Source: Rhododendron vialii
Lineage: Eukaryota; Streptophyta; Magnoliopsida; Ericales; Ericaceae
NCBI RefSeq assembly: GCF_030253575.1
Contig: NC_080568.1
Coordinates: forward strand, 26,799,001 to 26,863,000
Direction: 5' to 3'
DNA: 64,000 nt
Shown here: positions 56,803 to 64,000 of the stretch, piece after piece
How the letters are laid out: each line of letters begins with the position of its first letter
How positions within the stretch are numbered: position 1 is the stretch's first letter
Notes under the pieces: model-generated
The model's database searches: none
What the model saw: the letters and a program-made list of their open reading frames with translations, nothing else
What the model was told of the DNA's origin: nothing
Translations under genes and position numbers: made by a program

Positions 56803-57180
56803 GCAAATTTCTGGTTCATTTATTTATCTGTGTCGTTTAATTGTATGTTTCTAGGGATCGGGTCAAATAAGTTGGTCCTTCTGTCCACATTGAAGCTGAT
56901 AAAAGGTCTTCACCTTTCCTTAATGTATCCTGTAACTACATGACTAAATGCGATACCTTCTCTTTGTTCCTGATCCCGGATCCATGAATGCAAATTTCTG
57001 GTTCATTTACTTATCTGTGTCGTCTAATTGTATGTTTCCAGGGATCGGGTTAAGTATGTTGGACCTTCTGTCCACATTGAAGCTGATAAAAGGTCCCTTT
57101 TTTTTGGTAAATTGATAAAAGGTCTTCACCTTTCCTTAATGTGTCCTGCAACTACGTGACTAAATGTGATATCATCTCTA
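56803..57180 (+). repeat. Tandem duplication, about 187-bp unit
   Basis: GCAAATTTCTGGTTCATTTA begins at 56803 and 56990. Both copies continue through 'GGGATCGGGT', 'CTTCTGTCCACATTGAAGCTG' and 'CTTCACCTTTCCTTAATG'. The second copy has an extra T-rich insertion with a repeat of TTGATAAAAGGTC. Several differences show it is not very recent. Confidence 0.8.
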
Positions 57181-57485
57181 AGATGTTTGAGGTCTTGAAA
57201 GGTTTCAATTTTCTAGAAACAGTTTCATTTTTGGTACTCATTGATTGAAATCTGTCTGTTTCTTCAATTTGATCGGTTCAAATAGCCTTCATATTGCCCT
57301 TAATGCAATGACACAGCTTATGATTTGTCTATGGATGTAATTTCTTTATATCAGAGCTCGTGTTTTATTTTGAGTTGTTTGTACTTTCAAGTTAGTATTT
57401 TTGCATGGTCTGGATAGTTGCGCTTCATGATATTAGAATTTCTTTGTATGAGGTGGGTCGATGTTAAGTTTTAACCTAGTCAAGA

Positions 57486-57590
57486 GCAGCAGATTAGCTA
57501 ACGTGGTAGAGGTCTTACGCTCCAAGCTCATGTGCCAGGGTCCAATACCCGGCGCGCAGCCCCTTCCGTTTCCCCTTGGAGCTGGGACAG
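57486..57590 (+). mobile_element. tRNA-like SINE fragment
   Basis: TTAGCTAACGTGGTAGAG resembles box A and GGGTCCAATACCC resembles box B, 31 bp apart. The sequence is followed by a C-rich body rather than a folded tRNA. The acceptor stem does not close, so it is not a tRNA gene. A SINE head is the likely origin. Confidence 0.45.
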
Positions 57591-57829
57591 TGTATACCAA
57601 GTCCCAAAGAAAGGTAATTAAGTCAGGGAATTGCTGATGGTGTTATTTGCTCTGTACACAAACCCATGTACGCACAACCTTAGTGGTTCTGATTTGAATT
57701 GGGTATATGATGTTTTGTGCTACTTTTGAATGTTGAAAGTGGTATTTTTTTGACGTTGTCCCGCTGTCATACATTTTTCTCTCACTGTTTGCTTTCATTA
57801 CAGGTTTTTGGTTGCTATTTTAGAGACAG

Positions 57830-59022
57830 ATTCCAAACAATTCACCTACAAAACCAACAAAACCCTTGTCAAAGCTTATAAACTGGCTGAGAAATCACAG
57901 CATACAGTGCCATGGCTTTAAGTCACGAAGACCTATTCAAGAAAGCAATTGTCAACGCTGATGGTGGGAAAGAAGCTCTACAAGCAATTTGGAGGGTCTT
58001 CAATCAGGCTTTTGAAGAACTCCCATCCGAGGTTGACATGCCACACAGGTTTAGAGTCTGCCACAATTTGAAGTTCCCAATGAAATATAGAACACTTACA
58101 ATAAACGAGTATCGAGCAAGTGTGGCACTCGTACAAGTGATTGAGCAAGCGAAAAAGTTGCAAAATTCCCGAGGCGATGCACGTTTGGTCGTAGACCTCG
58201 TGATCCTACGGGTTGCTCAAGTTAGACGTCATCTTCTTGAAGCTTGTTTGAGTACGAAATCAGTGGAGAAAGAGGTGAACAAGTTTGCCGAATATAAACT
58301 TGGTCATGTTGAACACATATAGGTGCAACCTTGTAGGGGGCCGTACCTAGACCCAATTATCGATAGGGACAAAGAGATTTCCAGCATCATGATGATTTTG
58401 TCGCTACAGGCGAAGAACAATGTTGTTCTTATTGGAGAGCCTGGGGTCGGGTAAACAACAATTGTTGAGGGTTTCAAGTAGAAAATTTATAAGGGAGATG
58501 TCCCAAGTAGATTCGCCGGCATAAGAGTGAGTTGGTTGCTAGGTCCAAGTATAGGGGAGATTTTGAAGCAAGGATAGAGGCCGTTTTATCCTGTTCATTG
58601 ATGTGATACACCTCCTTGATGCTGGTCGGGTTGAAGGTGGGGCCATGAAAGCATCCAACCTCTTCATGCCAATACTTGCAAGGAAAAAAAATAGATGTAT
58701 TGGTGCTACAACACTTAAGGAATACAACAACAAATATATTGAGAAAGACGTTGCTCTTGAGAGGCGATTCCAACAAGTTTATGTGGCTCCGCCAAGCATT
58801 AGGATAGTATTTATATTCTTAGAGGACAAAAAGAAGTTTATGAGAGAGATCATGGTGTTACAATTTAGAAGGATGCTCTTGTGGCAGCTGTTTAACTCTC
58901 TCGGTCAGATGTATCACTGGTAAGCAAAATTTTAGATGCAATTCATTGTTTTTGTATCGTATGTTCTTTCAGGTCTTCCATGTCTTATTCAGGACGTAAT
59001 CTGCCAGACAAGTCAATTGACT
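57830..59022 (+). pseudogene. CLPB: ClpB/HSP101 chaperone pseudogene fragment
   Basis: HSP101/ClpB is a hexameric AAA+ disaggregase. The relic follows the family order. It shows the N-domain (QFTYKTNKTLVKAYKLAEKS, a frameshift near 57910, then KAIVNADGGKEAL and KLQNSRGDARLVVD). Next come the start of NBD1 ([15 protein letters not shown]), Walker A as GEPGVG followed by TAA where Lys-Thr is expected, [13 protein letters not shown] (Walker B-like, DE changed to DV), [32 protein letters not shown] and, after a GTAAGC donor-like site (58921), GRNLPDKSID. It stops at 59022 before the middle domain and NBD2. Several frameshifts and stops rule out function. The donor-like site suggests a DNA copy rather than a processed transcript. 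Confidence 0.9.
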
Positions 59023-60148
59023 TTTCATTTTTAGTTGACTTCTAGTTATTGAATTTGGAGCTCGAACGGGTGATGGAGAACCTGGTTGGTCAATTTGTTG
59101 GAAAGAAGTGGATTATTTGAGAGTTTGTGTTGGAAAGATTTTTTTTTTTTCAGAAGAGGGAAGAGGGGAGGGTGCTTGAGACTAGAGTAGGGAGGAAGCA
59201 CTTTGTATTACACTTGAACACAATTTTTTGGCTTAGTAGAAAATGACTAGAATCCATCCATATTTTTATACATGATTAAGTTCTAGATTTTACCCATGTG
59301 AGAAATGGAGTAATTACAACAAATATCTAGGATATTTTTTAAAGTTTTTCTACACATCTTCTAGAATCTAGATATTCTATAAGTCTTTTAGAAACTCCAA
59401 AATATCTTCTATTTAGGACTTATTGACTTGGGCTTGACTTAGGCTTTATTTTCTTGGGCCAACATACTGTTTATGTCAATAGTCAGCAACTCCAAACACG
59501 GGCTGCGGGGAACCAAAATCAGCAACTCCAAACACGGGCTGCGGGGAACCAAAATCCAGCTCATAGTCTTCCTCCTCCACTAAGCCAAAATGCCCTGTAT
59601 TTCCACCCGATACGGTCCCCTCGGCTCTTGTCGCCTGTTCAACACCGGAAAGGCTTCACCAACTCATACAACTTCAAAAATTGTTTCATGGATTGCTTGT
59701 TCGAGTAGCCGATCCATACTGCTGAAGCACTCATTCAAATTTCAAGCACCTACATACAAAACAAATTGTGAAATCAAAAAACCTTGCAAAAAAAAAAAAA
59801 AATCATGAACACAGCGACTATTTACAAGGAAAATAGGGAAAAGCAGAAGATTGGAGCCACGGTTTTCGCTGGCGTGCAGCTCGTGAACAGGGATACGGTG
59901 CCGTCTTAGTGACAGTGCGACAAAGATCTCCACTTTTTTGTACAGCACAAGAATCCCTCTCAACAATCAAAAACAACCACCCACCAGATTTACGCCGAGA
60001 AGAGAGGAGACAAGAAAATAGTACTCCAGAACCAAGAAATACCGTGAGAGAGTAAGAATACATTATTTGTAAAAACAAGCACACCAACACATTCAACACG
60101 TCAAGAAATATTGATGTAAATAAACAAGTAAAACAAGCACATTCAATT
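59023..60148. other. Rest of the insertion that split SRO-C (gene-free)
   Basis: The first 45 bp (59023-59065) resemble SRO intron 1 ('TTTTTAGTTGACTTCTAGTTATTGAATTTGG'; compare 54775 and 30605), which suggests a recombination junction. The rest contains an exact 36-bp tandem repeat (59484-59519 and 59520-59555, CAGCAACTCCAAACACGGGC...). It also has TAGAATCTAGATATTCTATAAG-type sequence as seen in Copia LTRs and an A14 run near 59788. The frames at 59454-59808 have no recognised product. Confidence 0.45.
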
Positions 60149-60355
60149 GGGCTGTTTATATATTTTGTAGCATCGAATATTTCTCGATAGAACAGATAAA
60201 AAAAAAAAAATCTCGATAGAAGCCCTTGTTGGTTGTATATGTCTTTACTCCATCACTTCATGTAGCATTTGGAGACTTTTTATGACATTTAAGCCAAAAT
60301 TTTGTTTGATAGAATCCCGTATATCTTCTTTAACTTTATTATTTGATGATCAAAG

Positions 60356-60358
<3 letters not shown>

Positions 60359-60435
<77 letters not shown>
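60359..60435. repeat. (GA)n microsatellite, about 77 bp
   Basis: A perfect GA tract; the open frame across it is an RE dipeptide repeat only. Unit B has no such tract at the matching place, so it expanded in unit C. Confidence 0.95.
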
Positions 60436-60438
<3 letters not shown>

Positions 60439-60450
60439 GCTTTACAAAAT

Positions 60451-60745
60451 GGAAAAGACTACAATACACATCCCTTAAAAGGATATACCATATGCACCTA
60501 TTTTATGGTTCATTCATAACATTTTAGTGTGTTTCGTAACTTTTGTTCTAGAATTCATAACCTTTCAGCAGTACGATTCGTAATATTTTCATTATGATTC
60601 ATAACATTTTGGTGTATCTCGTAATCTTTATACGATTCGTAACTTTCTAATAATACGATTCGTAACATTTTCTCTATAATTCATAACATTTCGGGGATGC
60701 ATATGATACACACCCAAATAAGAGATGTGTATTGTAGACTTTTCC
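60451..60745. mobile_element. MITE family M1, copy 4
   Basis: The ends are GGAAAAGACTACAATACACA and TGTGTATTGTAGACTTTTCC, with the CATAAC/CGTAAC interior. It is about 295 bp and closest to copies 1 and 2. A flanking duplication is not clear. Confidence 0.8.
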
Positions 60746-61468
60746 AAAAATGACCAGAAGCAAACAATACCACATATCGCAAAGTGTTGGTGATATCATT
60801 ATTGCAACAACAAAAACTAAGAAATAAAATTACAATGGACAAATTAATCAGGCTAAGGCACAAAAATCTCATTCTTTTTAAGGAGATTCAAGCCCTTTAT
60901 GGTACTAATAAACCAATGCAGTACTAAAAAAGATTTGTGACTTATCCCTTCCTGCATAATTAATCGTGTAGTTTGTAGCTACTCTGCACAATTTCAGAAA
61001 AGCACCCCCAAAGACTGATTCCCCAATTGTGTCTCGAAAGTGTAGTTTTGAGAGTGTGTTGTGAGATCGATAATACATTCTCAAAACTTGGCTCCCAAAA
61101 CAGGAAAACCCCCAAAATATGCATAATTTGAATCTACAATCCAGCTCCCAATTAACAGGCCCTCATGAGCAATGCTCATAGCTCCATGGTATTGTTTGTT
61201 TGTTTCAACTCTGCTTTTGTTCTGTGTAGGGTGCATATAGTAAACTAGAAAGAATTGGCTCTATTATATATTGCTGTGACTTTGTGATGGTTTCCCATGG
61301 GCCATGCATGGCTGCATCTCTTGCTCAATAACTCGAGCCCGATTCAGGGTAGTGACGTAGCCCAGCCTATGCCCAGTTACAGATAATATGTGCCTCACAA
61401 AATTGCACAAAAGAGCTGTTGACTGGATCCCATAGATAACTTGTGGATTCACTCACAAGTTTGAGTTA

Positions 61469-62924
61469 GGGCAAAGTCCACTTTCACCCCCTGCGGTTTG
61501 GGAGAATTCAACCCCTATGGTTCAAAAGTCAGCACATATCTCCCTGTTGTTTTAAAAATATGCGGATAGATCTCCCATTGTCATGTTTTCCATTTATATT
61601 AACGGAAGTGTATCTTACATATCTCTAGAATCTAATATGAGCTATTCATAATGTATTAAATAAAGAATAGAGTATCTCTGTAAAAATTATCTCAATTAGA
61701 TATCAATAACTAGGGGTGACAAATTGAACCCAAACCTATTAATCAACTCAAACCCATCTACTAACAAATTGACCCAACCCAACCCATTTGTTAGTTGGGT
61801 TAGAATGAGCCTAAACCTACCTAACCCATTTATTAGTGGGTTTTAATTGGATCTCAATTGGGCCAAATTAAATGACCCAACAAGTCATAAACTAACCCAC
61901 CTCATAAACAAGAAAAAGGATGACAGAGAACTCCTCGTCATCTCTCGATCTCCCCTCTCTCACCATTAAATGAGGTTTTCTCAGCAACTTAATTGAAGCT
62001 AGGGCTGTTTTGTTCATTTTTTTCCCGTAAAACGGCTGGCTCTCAGTTTTGCTTCTTTTGAATAAGTCCAAAGTCCCAAATTTTTCTCCGAAATGGGTTT
62101 AGTGAGAGAAAATTCAATTTATGAATGGAAAGCTTAGATTTCAGTAGATATGCTGCGATTCGGTTGGTAGCACCTTCCCATCAGCGACGATTTCATTTTT
62201 AGCAGATATTTGTGTGATGGAAAAAGGGACATTTGGTTGCCAACCAGGGACTCTAATTGGTAATTTTAGTTTACATGGGTAATTTGGTCATTACAGGGTA
62301 ACATGGTCATTTCAGTGTACATGGGTAGTTAAGTCATTTTAGATTTTATTTATATATATGTAATTGGGTTAATTGGCTTGTTGGATTTGATGTTAAATAA
62401 ATGGGTTGGGTTGGGTATGGGTAATTAGGCTCATAACTAATTGAGTTTTAAATGGGTCATGACTTATTAACGACCCAACCCACTTACAACTTATCCAATT
62501 TGGCTCATACCCGCCCTTTTGACACCCCTATCAATAACCCTGTGATCTAATTTTTGACAAATTCAAATTTGAAATTTGAATTTCATAAAAATTTTGATTC
62601 GACCATGAGGTTTTCATTTTTTGATCGACTTGAATTTTGGCATGGATGTAATACTCATAGAACTTTACAATATCAACGGTTCGGATCCAATTTTTGGTAT
62701 AGGGGATGGATTGGTTAAATTTAAGAAAGAAGAAGAATCAAGAGAGAGGGTGAGGGCATATCGGTCTTTTAATGTTGTGTCTGTTAGTATGGATGAAAAA
62801 CATGACGGCAAAGGATCTCTATTCGTATATTTTTTAAATCACAGGGGTTATGTGCACATTTTTGAACTATAGGGGTCTATCCGCATATGATCCAAACCAC
62901 AAGGGGTCAAAGTGGATTTTGCCC
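61469..62924. mobile_element. Mutator-like MITE, interrupted by a hAT MITE
   Basis: It starts GGGCAAAGTCCACTTT and ends AAAGTGGATTTTGCCC. Inverted homology extends inward (ACCCCCTGCGGTTTGG / ACCACAAGGGGT). The flanks TTTGAGTTA (61460-61468) and TTTGAATTG (62925-62933) match at 7 of 9. Removing the nested element leaves about 630 bp. Units B (28140-28180) and C (51880-51940) show related uninterrupted sequence. No coding region is present. Confidence 0.8.
61711..62530. mobile_element. hAT-type MITE, 820 bp, perfect 8-bp target duplication
   Basis: TAGGGGTGACAAATTG at the left and TTTTGACACCCCTA at the right bound it. TCAATAAC flanks it at 61703-61710 and 62531-62538. Near both ends are runs of CCCAACCCA / TGGGTTGGGT in inverse orientation. 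It sits inside the Mutator-like MITE and so is younger. The interior has no transposase frame. Confidence 0.9.
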
Positions 62925-62933
62925 TTTGAATTG

Positions 62934-63051
62934 ACATTTTTCCAATTGCAAATAGTATGCATAATAGTGAACAAATGTGCTATTTACAAAGAAATGTCAC
63001 CCGAAAATGACCCGGAATACACTATTTATGATCGGTCATAAATGGTGTATG
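62934..63051. other. Resumed shared spacer before the terminal LTR
   Basis: CCAATTGCAAATAGTATGCATAAT corresponds to the spacer at 8727 and 34152. It is cut by the LTR-like start at 63052. No gene is seen. Confidence 0.5.
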
Positions 63052-64000
63052 TCACGCCCTCGATTTTTAACATAATAATAATAACTTTAAAAAGAAAAAC
63101 CACCGCGGTATACTTATAATAACCCAAAAGACTTTTTCATATTCATTTCTTGAGTACGATCCAGTTCGAAAGATTACAACAATGGCACTCCGGCCCCAAA
63201 GTTCCAAAGTTTAGACAAAGATAAGTTAAATAATTACAATACTTTTAAACCAAGGATTTAAATGAAAATTACAATTTATGACTTCTCAAAAGAGTTTACA
63301 AAGATATCTGAGTTGTTTTCTTGATGTCACTTTCTAAATGATGAGATGATATGCACGCCAAATACTCCATGCTAATACTCTTGAGTTGTACCTGAAAGAA
63401 TGATAGGTTTGAGCAAAACACATGCCCAGTAGGAAAATCTCTACACACTTTATATGCAAATGAGGAGATTTGAACATAAAAGAATGAAGTCGGAGACTAC
63501 GATAGAGAATGCAACCAACGTAACTTCATGAAAGGAATTTAGGATTCAAGGGACACTTCATTGGTCATTCATCGATCTATTAGCCATCTTTTTCGTGTTC
63601 TTATTGACCAATTTCATTTTGCACACTTCTGCGGTTATTAGCTTACATTCCGGGTCTTAAGGACCCCGTACATCTCTTATGGACTTCCAATATGAGCTCA
63701 AGTAGTTCTTCTTCAATTAACATACCGAATAGTGAGCTTAAGAACTCTTCTGGGTCTTAGGGCCCCATATACCCATAATACCTTTCCGGGTGCTTGAGAC
63801 CCCGTACATCCGTTCTACATTCCGGGTACTCATGACCCCGTACGCCAATTCAAGTTCCGGGTATCAAGACCCCGTATGCCAATTCAAATTCCGGGTATCA
63901 AGACCCCGTATGCCAATTACCACTCATCTATATTACCTTTCGTCATATGTGTTTCTTATACTCTGATTTCACGACTGTAGATAAAGGGAGATTGATTTTA
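63052..64000 (-). mobile_element. LTR-like sequence running off the window end
   Basis: It begins TGTCACGCCCTCGATTTTTA and resembles the start of the solo LTR at 41257 (TGTTACGCCCTCGATTTTCA...AACCCAAAAG...TGGCACTCC). It is therefore a related Gypsy LTR in the same orientation. Its other end and any internal region lie outside the window. Confidence 0.6.
63650..63908. repeat. Array of six short hairpins CCGGGT-N6-GACCCCG
   Basis: Hairpins lie at 63650-63668 (CCGGGTCTTAAGGACCCCG), 63750-63767 (degenerate), 63786-63804, 63822-63840, 63857-63874 and 63891-63908. The last four are spaced 34-36 bp and followed by GTA(C/T)GCCAATTC linkers. They lie inside the LTR-like sequence. Confidence 0.9.

Larger units (their letters stand above)
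56217..57829. other. Gene-free insert DNA between LINE-like tail and ClpB relic
   Basis: T-rich sequence without conserved frames. It contains a 187-bp tandem duplication (56803-56989 and from 56990) and a tRNA-like fragment at 57486-57590. The stretch just before 57830 has a TTTCATTACAG splice-acceptor-like end, so part of it may be intron DNA carried along with the ClpB fragment. Confidence 0.45.
60149..61468. other. SRO downstream module, unit C (gene-free)
   Basis: Homology to 31855-32100 of unit B resumes at about 60150 (GTTTATA...CTCGATAGAAGCCCTTGTTGG). It continues through a GA microsatellite and M1 MITE copy 4 to the shared spacer start (61180-61468). No gene is present. Confidence 0.55.

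Noticed and set aside
57486..57590. Possible functional tRNA gene
   Set aside because: Boxes A and B are recognisable but the acceptor and anticodon stems do not close.
57912..58322. Intact small ClpN-like chaperone gene
   Set aside because: The 136-codon frame is only part of a ClpB relic with a frameshift upstream and stops just downstream; homology continues on both sides in other frames.
60282..60527. Second RERERE frame
   Set aside because: GA microsatellite only, not present in the paralogous unit.
63650..63908. Short palindromic repeats at about 35 bp considered as CRISPR
   Set aside because: Linkers are themselves repeated, there is no cas gene, and the array sits inside an LTR.

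Overview
This is a repeat-rich nuclear segment of a flowering plant, probably a eudicot. The signs are GT-AG introns inside otherwise recognisable plant genes, short plant-type SRO proteins, tRNA-derived SINEs, and MITE, hAT, CACTA, Helitron and LTR insertions nested in one another. The species cannot be read from the sequence. There is no bacterial, viral or organellar gene cluster.

The backbone is one ancestral block present about three times in the same orientation. It holds a PHD-finger gene, a spacer, an SRO gene (inactive PARP-like domain plus RST domain) and a shared downstream module. Unit A (about 3.3-17.4 kb) has an apparently intact RING+PHD gene (3300-8009) and an SRO copy broken by a frameshift and a stop (12134-14074). 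Unit B (about 22.3-34.2 kb) keeps only the last exon of the PHD gene (25562-25777) and has the one SRO copy with the complete five-exon structure (30084-31675). Unit C (about 36-63 kb) has an upstream PRP31 pseudogene (36356-37626), a PHD pseudogene without the RING exon (37640-40044), and an SRO copy whose last exon runs into inserted DNA, giving a new C-terminus (54278-55967). A leader like that of the PRP31 copy also lies at the start of unit B (22313-22578), so PRP31 belonged to the B/C block. Units B and C share a SINE, a hAT insertion and internal 175-bp duplications that A lacks, so A branched first.

The paralogous units act as empty sites for each other, so many insertions can be delimited from sequence alone. 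Examples are a 1.36-kb Helitron (15470-16825, A|T target), a hAT MITE with an 8-bp duplication (9630-9854), a 9-bp-duplication MITE (32107-32301), a SINE with a 13-bp duplication (52072-52267), and a 2.5-kb solo LTR that splits the PRP31 leader (19813-22312).

The region 40.4-51.4 kb is a four-level nest. A hAT remnant holds a roughly 10.3-kb inverted-end element, which holds a solo LTR, which holds a very young non-coding LTR retrotransposon (42608-49941). That element has a 5-bp target duplication, nearly identical 2.26-kb LTRs, a primer-binding site and a purine tract, and reads on the minus strand. A ClpB/HSP101 pseudogene and a LINE-like tail lie in the insertion that truncated the unit C SRO gene. 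The window ends inside another LTR-like sequence with an array of short hairpins (63650-63908).

Only three genes are likely to make a full protein: the RING-PHD gene and the SRO copies in units B and C. The other open frames in the window are transposon remnants, pseudogene pieces or chance frames in LTR leaders.
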